NCBI GenBank assembly: GCA_956465555.1
Contig: OY101117.1
Coordinates: 2,728,001 to 2,792,000, forward strand
Source of the DNA: Nitzschia sp. pyKryTriq1
Lineage: Eukaryota; Bacillariophyta; Bacillariophyceae; Bacillariales; Bacillariaceae
Length of the DNA: 64,000 nt
Direction: 5' to 3'
Part shown: positions 20,401-29,735 of the stretch, piece after piece
Layout of the letters: each line of letters opens with the position of its first letter
Numbering within the stretch: position 1 is the first letter of the stretch
Translations under genes and position numbers: made by a program
The notes under the pieces: model-generated
Databases searched by the model: none
Told to the model about the DNA's origin: nothing
Seen by the model: only the letters and a program-made list of their open reading frames with translations

Positions 20401-22642
20401 TAGGGAAACACTGGCAACAAGTAATCACGAACCGTCGGAGGTGATTTACCATATGGCAGCTACCGTCATCCAATCGCAGTGGAGGTGTTTCATGTGTGAG
20501 ATGGACTTTCTTCGAGCATACGAAGACATTCTGCTAGTACAGAGCATCGCACGTGGATGGGTTGCAAGAAGCCGCTTTAGATCATGGTTGCGAAAGCACA
20601 ACATCCAAACGTCCTGGTTAACGAAGGAAAATGATACCCCGAGAAAGAAGTCCACTTCGTCTCAGCCTTACACGCTCCCGCATGGTTATCACAACCATAC
20701 AGCTTTCATGAAACAAAGCCTGCCGTCTCCGGTCAGAAACACTCATGCCACGAAATTGAAGCAACAAATTCCAGAAAAGGCAGAGTACTCCTCGAGCGAT
20801 TCAACCCAATATCCGGAAATATCGATAGATAGTTCAAGGGATGGGCTGATCGAAATGTATCATAATACGCAAGACGAGAAAAACACGGAGAGCGTGAATT
20901 CTTCGACGAAGAGTATGCAATTGCGTTCTGCAGATTCTTCGTCTCCATTTGACGAGCAAGATCGAGACAGCAAAGCAAACGGCGAGGATGTTAACGTCAG
21001 TGTCAAGGCCAGAAACAATAAGTTTGGGCACGCTCGAGCTAGAATTGTGACTTCTTCTTCGCACGACGAAATAGGCAGAGGTCAAGAGACGGGTGCATTG
21101 CGTTCAATTCAACATGGTGCTCTTATTTCTGGCAAAAAAGCTCGACCGGTGGTTGATTATGCAGCCTCATTTGACTTGGCGACGAAGAAAACAACAACTT
21201 CAGTGGCATCCCAAATAAGTTCATTCGGTAATAAAAGCGAGGAAATGCCGGACTCGGCTCCTGACGGTGGCAGCGGTACGCCTGCAGCACCACAGATCGA
21301 TGAAAGCAACTTGGCCACAGCTTCCAGTGTTCTTGCGGGATGGCGCAATCGAGAAAAGAATGGAAAGAGCTTCGGCCAAGGCAGGACACCGGCACGTCAA
21401 GCAGTTGCTTCTTCAGGCTCTTTCGATTTGGCCACTGAAACGACAACAGGCGCGACAAAATTCCAGGTCCGGGCAGTCGGTATCGAAAGTGCAGCCATGG
21501 TGGAGCCTAAAACTGACGTTGTTGACATTAATTCTGAATCGAAAGAACATGCTACAGCCTCCAAAGTTCTGGCAGGGTGGCATAATCGAGAAGTTAAGGG
21601 AAGTAGCTTCCGCAAAAAAGGCAACGAATCCACCCACTCCTTCGGTAGCTCTTCTGTGTCTTCGTATCCAGACTCTTTCAATTTGGCTTCAAAGAAGGCA
21701 GCAGACGTGACAACGCCCCAGGTCGAATCTGCGGAGAAAGGAGATGAAGCGCCATCGGAACGAAGAGCTGACGACCTTGGCAGTAGTTCTGAAGCAAAGG
21801 AACACGCTACAGCCTCGAGTGTCTTAGCGGGATGGCGAAACCGAGAGAAAAAAGGTAATACTAACGTCGGTCAAGTCAACATATCGGCAACCAATCCTTC
21901 TTGTGGAAATCTGAAGAAGCCTGTGTGGTTAACCAAGTACTCGGATGAGGAAGAAGAACATCTGCCCGACGGATCTCGCGAGGATACGACAAGCAACGAC
22001 GCGCCAAAATGGCAGAAAAGAGGCCCAACAATTTCGGTGTCAAAGTCTTTCCACGAATCCCATGCTCTCCCGCGAGCAACTGAGAAGAATCTTGACCGCG
22101 CCGAAGATTCTAATGATAAGCAGAGTTTGGCAATGAAACTTCGTCCCGTGAGCCATGACCTACACGATGAAAAGAAAGAGGACATGTCCGTCTCGGGTGC
22201 CACGGCACGTACAGTGAATCAACCGCCAGAGCTGCAACCCGAGTCAGATCAAAGTGCAGGTCTAGATGACGACTCTGCTCCTGCAATGACTGCACCGGTA
22301 AACAAATCAGACACAGTCGTTGAAAAGGGTGGCGCCCGAGACGAAAGTCTACCCTTGGGTGACCCTATGAAGTCGAAATCTCCGATTCACATGGAATTGC
22401 GCAAAAAGCGAAGCGAGAACGAACAGAAAAGGATAGATGCCATGCATCACATGTTCATCCGAGCGGGTGTCATGGGAAGAGCAGAAAAGGAGAAAATCAG
22501 TTTTGCCGATACAACATCGGCCGAATACGAGGGGCGTAGGATGCAACAGGAGGGCGATTTCGAGCCAACTGCGAGCGATTTATTACATGCATGGAAGGGC
22601 GTGGACCAGACGCAGCCAGAAATGCGAGGAAAGCTGTTTTGA
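17418..22642 (+). CDS. large IQ-motif protein, two exons
   Basis: Exons 17418-18443 and 18551-22642 join in phase 0 across a 107-bp GT-AG intron, giving 1705 residues. The first ~890 residues are low-complexity, rich in Ser, Arg, Pro and acidic residues, with an RS-type stretch just after the splice. Residues about 898-1022 hold four or more IQ-like helices (IRIQAVYRGWYAR, TIIQKNFRRKKAY, VKIQSAFRAYRVR, TVIQSQWRCFM, VQSIARGWVARSRF), which bind calmodulin or myosin-type light chains. Residues about 1214-1443 contain three diverged tandem repeats of ~65-70 residues, each starting F-D/N-L-A-[ST] and ending in L-A-G-W-[RH]-N-R-E; a fourth trace (LLHAWKG) is at the C-terminus. There is no motor domain. 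A calcium-responsive cytoskeletal or centrosomal scaffold is plausible; no orthologue was recognised. Confidence 0.8.
21167..21855 (+). repeat. three tandem coding repeats in the IQ protein
   Basis: Units at about 21167-21363, 21416-21604 and 21671-21855. Each encodes F-D/N-L-A near its start and T-A-S-x-V-L-A-G-W-x-N-R-E-x-x-G near its end, with variable middle parts. The DNA has diverged more than the protein ends, which suggests selection on these two motifs. Confidence 0.75.
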
Positions 22643-23151
22643 GATCTCTTGCTTTTTTTTATAAGATAATACTAACAGAGAAGCTCGCGGTCTGCCGTTA
22701 CCACTCTTTAGCTAGAGCTCTTTTTGGTAGATTATTTATGTCTGGCAATGGAGGAATTTGCGTGACTTCCAAACTTCTATATTTTAGCCAATCAGAGCAC
22801 ATGATTTTTACTCACGAATTCTTTCACGTGTCGTAGGTGCGAAAAAGTTTGAATGTAATAATGCGTGCTTTTTCTCGTGCTTCATGACATAATAATAATG
22901 CGTGCTTTTTCTCGTGCTTCATCACATCATAAAATTACGTGCTTTTCGCGTGCTTCATGATTCATGACATGTAATGATAATGCTCAGCGCTTAGATCTCT
23001 CCGTACTGCCCGGTACAGTTTGATACCATAAAAGTCTTGATGAGCAAGTCTGTGTTCTGTGTGGGTCTGATGTTCGTGTTGTGGCCCTCGTTCTGAGGTG
23101 AGTAGACTATCGTACGAGCACTCAATCATTCAAATCTGAATCATGTGACGA
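22643..23151. other. intergenic spacer with GCGTGCTTTT tandem repeat
   Basis: 509 bp. A three-unit tandem repeat occupies 22860-22970 (listed separately). The rest is AT-rich without coding signal. Confidence 0.6.
22860..22970 (+). repeat. tandem repeat, GCGTGCTTTTTCTCGTGCTT type
   Basis: Two nearly identical ~31-bp units (22860-22890 and 22897-22927) and a diverged third (22935-22970). Each has the core CGTGCTTTT followed by CGTGCTTCAT. The same core recurs at 43512-43711 and, more diverged, at 26449-26590. Confidence 0.8.
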
Positions 23152-24402
23152 ATGCTCTCTAACGTAGCGGTACGAGTAGAGATAAACAACAGCATGCGAA
23201 GCTCCGATGAAGAATCATCTCCAATTCAAGGGATTTTCTTTTCGTCTGTCCGCGCAAACGGAATCCGGCATCGGTTGGCAAGCAATGTGCGACATCTTGA
23301 CAGAGGAGGATCGATTCTGGCAAAGTCGAAAGGATACCCCCTTGTTCTGTTTCTTCATGGCTTCCCGGAATCTTGGTATTCTTGGCGTCACCAACTTGCG
23401 GCCCTAAAGGACCGGCCGTTCCTGCTCGTTGCCCCGGACATGAGAGGATACGGAAGCACTGACCAGCCCAAGTTTACCAAAGATTACACACAACCCGTGC
23501 TAGCTCGCGACGTCATTGAAATCTCAAAAGTTATGGGTTACGAAAAATTCGTTGTCGTCGGACATGACTGGGGCGCTATGCTTTCGTGGTCTGTCGCCCT
23601 GTTGTACCCTCAGAACGTAATGGGGGTCTGTGGAATGTCGGTACCTTACGCTGGGACGCCCAAAAAGGGGCTTCTTACCATGTTAGAAAATGCCTACGGA
23701 AAGTGTTTAGATCCATCCCTTCCTCGAGAAGTACTTGAAAGGACCAAATTCCACTACATCCTGCACCATTGTCTCGAACGATGTGACGAAGAATATGCCA
23801 AGAATACAGAAGAATTTTTATACCGCATCTACAGCTATAGAAAAGGATGCAGAATACAGTCTGGGACTCCAGAACGCGATCCTCGTGGACTCATGTTCCC
23901 ACCCACTGGAGATAGAGAAAGTGATAGTACTCGAACTCTAGACGCTACCTCGTCTCCAGGATGGTGGACCCGGATTCCACGTCCTCTGGACCTACCGCCG
24001 TGGCTAACACGGGAAGATCTAGACTACTTCATTGGGGAGTTCAAACGAAGTGGTTTTCTTGGTGGGATATCGTGGTATCGAGCTGCGGGTATGAACTTTG
24101 ACTTGATGCGAGACCTATTGAAACCTGAGAATGGCGGGAATGGTGACAAGGTGCTTCCACCCTCGATGTTTCTGATCGGCGACGATGATGCACTAGTAAA
24201 GTTCTACGGAGGGAAAAACAAAGTGATGGAGCGACTGAAAGAAAATTTACCCTCCCTGATGAGAGATCCAATATTTGTTCCTAGATGTGGTCACTGGATT
24301 CAGCAACAAGAAGCCCAGCTTGTCAACGATGCTCTGTCCGAATTTTTAGATAGTGTCACGGGAAAAATGAAGCTGCCACGAAATAGCCATTGTAAACTGT
24401 GA
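23152..24402 (+). CDS. epoxide hydrolase (alpha/beta hydrolase)
   Basis: 416 residues. It has the epoxide-hydrolase layout: H-G-F-P-E-S-W at 69-75 (oxyanion loop), APDMRGYG, the elbow G-H-D-W-G-A with nucleophile Asp139, a long cap region with WYRA (residues ~300-310) whose Tyr may activate the epoxide, an acidic cluster near 344-346 and catalytic His381 in C-G-H-W-I-Q. Animal and plant soluble epoxide hydrolases open fatty-acid epoxides to diols. Residues 1-60 match the usual N-terminal strand region only loosely. The cap has an insert of about 60 residues. No targeting signal was seen. Confidence 0.9.
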   Translation: MLSNVAVRVEINNSMRSSDEESSPIQGIFFSSVRANGIRHRLASNVRHLDRGGSILAKSKGYPLVLFLHGFPESWYSWRHQLAALKDRPFLLVAPDMRGYGSTDQPKFTKDYTQPVLARDVIEISKVMGYEKFVVVGHDWGAMLSWSVALLYPQNVMGVCGMSVPYAGTPKKGLLTMLENAYGKCLDPSLPREVLERTKFHYILHHCLERCDEEYAKNTEEFLYRIYSYRKGCRIQSGTPERDPRGLMFPPTGDRESDSTRTLDATSSPGWWTRIPRPLDLPPWLTREDLDYFIGEFKRSGFLGGISWYRAAGMNFDLMRDLLKPENGGNGDKVLPPSMFLIGDDDALVKFYGGKNKVMERLKENLPSLMRDPIFVPRCGHWIQQQEAQLVNDALSEFLDSVTGKMKLPRNSHCKL

Positions 24403-24940
24403 TAAGGGATGTATCGTGCCATTTCTTAGCCTCGAGTATTCTCTCTTTTCTTTTCTTTATTGCACTAGTACCAGGTACAGCAGCTTGAAGAAACATCTAC
24501 TAGATATCCAGATCTACCACACCGTACCAGTACTGGTACTGTAAAGAAAAAAAGAGTATGATTATTTCACGATGTACCGGTACTATGGGTACAGTAGTGG
24601 TACCAGGTACCGTAGTGATATTCGTACAAATGTACAGTAGACTTGTACTGTACCTGGTACCCCGGCAGTACTGGTAGGGGGGGGGGGGGGGTCTCGAGAG
24701 CAGCTGCATTGAGGGGGAACTTCGTCAATGCCTCCTCTCCCCCAATTTACGACCCCAGGAAAAAAGCGTGCCAACACGCACGCGCCTCTTCGTATTTGTA
24801 CAAAACCGTTACAGGTAGTCTACACACATCTCATTATTGCGGCAACATCAGACACAACACACACGCAAGAGAGCGATCAACATACCTACGTAATGGCAAT
24901 TTGCAAAACTGCTTTGTACTGCTTCAACATATAGCACGAA
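24403..24940. other. intergenic spacer dense in GTAC palindromes, with 15-G run
   Basis: From 24465 to 24680 nearly every 10-20 bases carry GTACC, GGTAC, CAGTAC or TACCGGTA, so the stretch can fold in many ways. A run of 15 G lies at 24677-24691. No coding signal was seen. Confidence 0.65.
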
Positions 24941-26089
24941 ATGTTTCAGGTCCTACTTTGTATAGCTTGGCTTTCTCTTGCAGCTAGCTTCCTGTACATA
25001 GATGTGAACGTAAGGAATTGTCGACGATGTCATGATTCTTCGTCGCTGGTGGTGTCCATCCTACGACGCCAACTTCGGCATCAGAATAATGAGGATTTGG
25101 ACGTTCCCGATTTCCTCCGAGAGAGGAAACTAAACACATTGCCAGTTTTCGTTCCGGTCTCTGCAGCGATGATTATGTTTAGTCCACTGTCCTCTGTTGC
25201 TGAAGAATTGAAACACGAGGAGTTAGTGCTGGACGCAAGGTATTTTCTAGCCGGAGGACTATGTGCCGCTTTTTCGCACGGCGTCACAACGCCCCTTGAT
25301 GTCGTCAAGACACGGATCCAAGTGGATCCTACCAATTTTCAAGAAGGAGGGGTAGTTGGTGCCGCGCTGCAGATTATTCGAGAAGATGGCAGCGCGGCAC
25401 TTCTTGCAGGACTCGGTCCCACGGTCATTGGCTACGGATTGGAGGGAGCAGCCAAGTTTGGTTTGTACGAAAGTCTCAAACCTGAAATGGTCAGGTTGCT
25501 AGCACTTGAGAGCCCGGTAATTTCATATCTTCTGGCTAGTGCTGTTGCTGGAGCAGCCGCATCGATCATTTTGTGCCCCATGGAAAGAACTCGGATTCGA
25601 CTAGTTACCGAGCCAAACTTTTCTTCCAACTTCCTGACGGGTATTCCTCGGCTACTAAAAGAGTCGGGAGTTAAGGGCCTATTGTATGGTCTCCCTGCAA
25701 TGCTTTCAAAGCAAGTCCCTTACACGGCTGGTAAACAGATTTCATTTGATGCTTTTGCTGCCCTGCTCTATTCTGTGGCAGCAAAGGCTGGTTTATCCGA
25801 GGAAGCAATCAAGTTTGAAGTGTCACTTGGCGCAGCGGCACTGGCTTCTGGAATTGCTTGCGTAATGAGTCATCCTGGGGATTTCATTCTTACCCAAGCT
25901 TATAAAGGCTCGTCTAATCGAAGTTTCGCGGGCATTGTGTCATCAATCTACGAGGATAAAGGCCTGGAGGGATTCTTGTCTGGAATCGCCGCTCGATTTA
26001 TTCATGTCGGAACGATCATCACCTCTCAGCTTGTTCTCTACGACATAATTAAGCAACTTCTTGGCTTGCCTGCTACAGGATCATCATAA
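24941..26089 (+). CDS. mitochondrial carrier family (SLC25) protein, possibly plastid-targeted
   Basis: 382 residues. Three carrier repeats are visible: the first with P-L-D-V-V-K-T-R-I-Q, the second with P-M-E-R-T-R-I-R, the third with a weakened P-G-D-F-I-L motif. VKTRIQVDP, PYTAGKQISFDAF and the GLxPTxxGY block recall the phosphate carrier branch (SLC25A3). The N-terminus is unusual for a carrier: MFQVLLCIAWLSLAAS followed by FLYID reads as a signal peptide with Phe at +1, as in diatom plastid presequences (ASAFAP motif), then a Ser/Arg-rich stretch before the first repeat at about residue 97. An inner plastid-envelope carrier is therefore suspected; a mitochondrial location is the alternative. 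Confidence 0.85.
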   Translation: MFQVLLCIAWLSLAASFLYIDVNVRNCRRCHDSSSLVVSILRRQLRHQNNEDLDVPDFLRERKLNTLPVFVPVSAAMIMFSPLSSVAEELKHEELVLDARYFLAGGLCAAFSHGVTTPLDVVKTRIQVDPTNFQEGGVVGAALQIIREDGSAALLAGLGPTVIGYGLEGAAKFGLYESLKPEMVRLLALESPVISYLLASAVAGAAASIILCPMERTRIRLVTEPNFSSNFLTGIPRLLKESGVKGLLYGLPAMLSKQVPYTAGKQISFDAFAALLYSVAAKAGLSEEAIKFEVSLGAAALASGIACVMSHPGDFILTQAYKGSSNRSFAGIVSSIYEDKGLEGFLSGIAARFIHVGTIITSQLVLYDIIKQLLGLPATGSS

Positions 26090-26832
26090 TGGCTAAATGT
26101 TATTTTTATCTATCCATACGTCACGTGCATGTATGTACGGATGCGAAAGATACATGAGAATCGTCAGGCGACTGTCTTCTCTCGAGATTACTGTACGTAA
26201 TACGTAAAGTCTTTTGTTTTGGTCCACATATTATTATTCATTCATCCTGTTGTACGCTATTAGTTCATGAAAAGTACAGTACAGATGCTGAAAAGGTTAT
26301 TGTTATTGCATCTTTCTCTTGAGAACGAAATCAAGAATAGGAACTATCGTGTGCGTTTATCACGGTGAGTATATCATTTTCTACTCACTCGCAGTGTACC
26401 GGTATGTACGGGTAGATAAAAGCAAGCCCGTCCTTTTCATCATTTAAAGCTCATCGCGGTAAAAGCTCGCGCTTTGCGTTGTTACTCTGCAATACAAGTA
26501 CTGTAGCACACAGCGCGGTAAAGACCGCGTGCTTTTCGTTGGTATGATGCTGAAGGGCTGCTCATCGCGCTAAAATCTCGTGCATTGAAGCGGGCGACGA
26601 CTCGTGTTCAGGTGGAGCACTGCATGGCAAATAGCAACCTTCTTCACTATGGTGTACTTGATAACTGACAACTTCACCGCGAGTAGGAAAAGAGGTTAGG
26701 TCAGCAGCAACGGCCAACGCATAATGATCCACTCTTCGAGCACTCCAGAGTATTTTGCATAAGTGAACGAGAGGTGGAAAGATTGCCCTTGCGGGTACTT
26801 TTCGTTTCAGTCATCGTCGGAGAGATAGTTGA
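26090..26832. other. intergenic spacer with diverged GCGTGCTTTT-type repeats
   Basis: 743 bp with three diverged repeat units at 26449-26590 (listed separately) and a TACCGGTA word at 26397. No coding or RNA signal was seen. Confidence 0.55.
26449..26590 (+). repeat. diverged tandem repeat related to the GCGTGCTTTT type
   Basis: Three units share the order CATCGCG or CAGCGCG, then TAAA, then CTCG or CGCG with GTGCTTTT/GCTTTGCG. Similarity to the arrays at 22860 and 43512 is limited to the short core. Confidence 0.5.
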
Positions 26833-28329
26833 ATGACAGGCGCTCTGTCAAGTAATCCTTCCCAGCAGACCTCCATCGGTGATGGGGATTGCCTTCCTTC
26901 GTTGAAAGTCGACGTGATCATTCCGGTCCACAATGCGTCCAGTACAATCGAGGAAACCGTCCGTTCTGCTATGGATCAAACGATCCCTCAACATCTGATA
27001 TCACAACTTGAAAGCTACAAGATGTCTATCACTGTTTGTTGTTACGATGACGGATCAGCCGACGAAAGTTGGTCAATTCTCCAGAGACTTGTGGAAGAAT
27101 TTTCCAATGGGAGCAGTGAAGGAAAACAAAATCGAGTCGCCCCATCATTATTGACCCAGAAAAGTTCAGATGGTGTTGCACGTGGAGCTGGTTTCGCTAG
27201 AAACAAGGCAGTTGCAATGCAGAACCAGTCAAACGAAAATGGCATTTTACATTTTCTATGTATGTTGGACAGCGACGATACGATGCACCCTCATCGCGTG
27301 GCTGAACAGGTGTCATTCATGCTACGAATGGAACTAGATGAGCGAAGCATGACATTACTGGGTTGCAAGTTTGATCGAGATCCTCCAGATTCGACTTGGC
27401 ACTATAGTCAATGGGCCAACTCACTCGACGACGAACGTCTTCTCCACGAGCGCTTTCGTGAAGTAACCATCCTCCAACCAACTTGGTTCCTCAGCCGAAA
27501 GAGGTTTCTAGATCTAGGAGGATACGTGGAGGCCCCCAAAAATAGGTCCGACATGGCCAATTTCTATGATCAAGAAAAGAAAGCCCACAACCGTCTGGTT
27601 CATCCATTATATGACACGATTGAAAGTCTTCGGCTCGCCGAAGATTTAAGATTCTTTCATGATCACCTCGGCTCTAAGGGGACAATCCGTTTACATCGAA
27701 CAAAAAATGCATTGGTAACCTACCGCCATACTGGAACGTCGCAAAGCTTTCGAACCAGTCGAAAGCTAATGCTACAACTCCGTGTTTTGGCTTTGGAAAG
27801 AAGTGTCTTACGATCTCAGTCGTTGTGGCAACAGGATGATGGACGCTTTGTCATCTGGGGAGCAGGGAGGGATGGAAAGGATTTTTTCAAAGCCTTAAGC
27901 GATGATTTACGTCGTCGGGTCTACTGTATGGTGGACGTCGACGAGAAGAAGCTGGCAGTCGGAAGATATGTGAACCGCGACTTGGCGGCAGATGTCCCGA
28001 TTCTGCATTTCTCTTTTTTGGCCACTGACGATGAGAAACGCCGTAACATTCAAGCTGAATGGGAAGTAGGTAACAGTGAGGACGAGATTAAAGGCCGAAT
28101 AAATAAAGCAAAACCAGACGGTAACAAAGAAAAGGTCCAAAGTCAACCCGCCAAGAAACGAAAACTGGTCAAGCGGGAGCCCTTGAAGTCTCACGGTCTC
28201 GATCTCAGCAAACTTCAGCGACTACCCGTGGTGTGTTGTGTTGCTATGTATCGAACTGGCGGGGCACTCGAACGGAATGTTGAGTCAATTGGTCGGAGAG
28301 AAGGTTCAAACTTATGGCATTTTAGCTGA
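26833..28329 (+). CDS. B3GNTL1/QTGAL-like: queuosine-tRNA galactosyltransferase homologue (B3GNTL1 family)
   Basis: 498 residues, single exon. It parallels human B3GNTL1 along its length: the GT2 start V-D-V-I-I-P-V-H-N, Y-D-D-G-S-x-D-x-S, RGAGFARNKAVA, the metal motif D-S-D-D at 146-149, GCKFDRDPPDSTWHYSQW, PTWFLSR, EDLRFFHDHL, IWGAGRDGKDFF, VDVDEKKLAVGRY, PILHF, and the C-terminal TGGALERNV..LWHFS. In animals this enzyme (QTGAL) adds galactose to queuosine in cytosolic tRNA-Tyr. The diatom protein has an extra basic insert of about 50 residues before the last block (A-K-K-R-K-L-V-K-R), which could act as an NLS or tRNA contact. The sugar used is inferred. Confidence 0.9.
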   Translation: MTGALSSNPSQQTSIGDGDCLPSLKVDVIIPVHNASSTIEETVRSAMDQTIPQHLISQLESYKMSITVCCYDDGSADESWSILQRLVEEFSNGSSEGKQNRVAPSLLTQKSSDGVARGAGFARNKAVAMQNQSNENGILHFLCMLDSDDTMHPHRVAEQVSFMLRMELDERSMTLLGCKFDRDPPDSTWHYSQWANSLDDERLLHERFREVTILQPTWFLSRKRFLDLGGYVEAPKNRSDMANFYDQEKKAHNRLVHPLYDTIESLRLAEDLRFFHDHLGSKGTIRLHRTKNALVTYRHTGTSQSFRTSRKLMLQLRVLALERSVLRSQSLWQQDDGRFVIWGAGRDGKDFFKALSDDLRRRVYCMVDVDEKKLAVGRYVNRDLAADVPILHFSFLATDDEKRRNIQAEWEVGNSEDEIKGRINKAKPDGNKEKVQSQPAKKRKLVKREPLKSHGLDLSKLQRLPVVCCVAMYRTGGALERNVESIGRREGSNLWHFS

Positions 28330-28361
28330 TACGGGGCGGAGAAAGAAAATTTATAGAAATC

Positions 28362-29735
28362 CTATTCATTGGCATGACTCTTCTCTTGAGTCCAGTTTAG
28401 TATAAAGTCCAGAGTGCCTCCACCGAACATTATTTCTAAAACCATGTCCGCGTGTCCGACATCCTCCAAGAGATGCCAGTCCAGTCCACTGACCTCTGCA
28501 AAATGTTTCGTACCTGCGTACGGAACAGTAGTATCCATATTCCCGTGCAGCAACATTGTTGAGGTAGGAAAGCGGCCAAGCATTTGCTTTTGCTGTTTAT
28601 TGTCGGCCGTCCTCAGAATGTATAACGGCGAGGATTGTTTCCAATTGTTGAGGGTGTAGCCACAGGCTGCTGCCATGGGAGAAATGCGCTGAATCCCTCG
28701 TCCTCGCTCAAATCGATAATGGCTTGGAATATCGTACACTCCGGCCATACCTACATATTGGTCCAAGTTGGGGAGTGCCAATCGACCTTCCATAAATGCC
28801 ATGGTCAGAAGATGGGATCCTGAAGAATGGCCGACGACCGTCATATTTTCGTGCCTTGTCAGTTGACTTATGCATTCCAAGGCCTGTGCGATGTCGTCCA
28901 ATTGGCCTTTCAAGTCAGCACTTGGAAAGGTTCGGTAACCGACAAGTGCCACATTGGTATACCCCTCATTCAAAAAGGGGGTGGCTGTCAGCGCGTACAT
29001 GCTTGGGAATCCAGAGCCCCAGGCTCCACCGTGAACAACCACAATCGTTCGATGTTTCTTCAAGGGTGCATGGGCGGATATTTTTTGTGAGGAGCCAGTC
29101 GAGGAAATTAGGGACACGAATTGTCGCTTGTCGGGTCCGTAAAAGTGTCTCTCCACGTCAAATTCCAGATCATGCCTGAGACCGACGGAAGACACTCGCT
29201 CGATGTTCCACAAAGAGTGGAGTACTCGTTTCGCCATCCGCCCAGCGGGCTGGCCACTTGACGGTGTAGTCAATCGGAAGAAATCGAAGACCGCCCATGG
29301 ATATTGGTAAAGGAGACTTGGAATAGCCGTCCATACCAGCGAATCCATAATCCCCCGCACCACTCCAGAATCACGCATCCAACTCTGAAAACTTTTGGGT
29401 ACTCGCTGGCGAAAGGATCGAAAGAAGTCGTCGTCGGGGTTGTTGGTCGAAGGTTTCGGAATTCGAAGAGGCGAGGAGTTTGTCGTTTCGGGTTCTTCCC
29501 GAGCCGCTTTCAAGGATCGAGACTGCAGCCGTTGTCGATCATGTCTAGCTGGGCCTGGGCCTTTGTAATATGACAATGCAAAGGCAGGCCATGTATGACG
29601 ACCGGTAGTTCCAGCGGGGCTGGCGTGTATCAATAGTAACCCATTTTGTACAGCGATTCTTTGCAGAATAATCAGCCCAGCCAAGAACCACAATACTGAC
29701 AATGTGCTTGCAGCGTTTTGTTTCCAGTTTTGCAT
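28362..29735 (-). CDS. prenylcysteine methylesterase-like alpha/beta hydrolase, membrane-anchored
   Basis: 457 residues from ATG at 29735. A hydrophobic anchor at about 10-28 precedes a 150-residue variable region. The catalytic core has H-G-G-A-W (oxyanion), the elbow G-H-S-S-G-S with Ser304, acid Asp in HGNMDTTVP and His in VGHADMV. The VxVHGGAWGSG, VGYRTFPSADLKGQLDDI and GMAGVYDI blocks match plant isoprenylcysteine alpha-carboxyl methylesterases (ICME) and related kynurenine-formamidase-like hydrolases. An ICME would remove the methyl ester of prenylated proteins at ER/Golgi membranes. Family firm, precise substrate inferred. Confidence 0.82.
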   Translation of the reverse strand: MQNWKQNAASTLSVLWFLAGLIILQRIAVQNGLLLIHASPAGTTGRHTWPAFALSYYKGPGPARHDRQRLQSRSLKAAREEPETTNSSPLRIPKPSTNNPDDDFFRSFRQRVPKSFQSWMRDSGVVRGIMDSLVWTAIPSLLYQYPWAVFDFFRLTTPSSGQPAGRMAKRVLHSLWNIERVSSVGLRHDLEFDVERHFYGPDKRQFVSLISSTGSSQKISAHAPLKKHRTIVVVHGGAWGSGFPSMYALTATPFLNEGYTNVALVGYRTFPSADLKGQLDDIAQALECISQLTRHENMTVVGHSSGSHLLTMAFMEGRLALPNLDQYVGMAGVYDIPSHYRFERGRGIQRISPMAAACGYTLNNWKQSSPLYILRTADNKQQKQMLGRFPTSTMLLHGNMDTTVPYAGTKHFAEVSGLDWHLLEDVGHADMVLEIMFGGGTLDFILNWTQEKSHANE

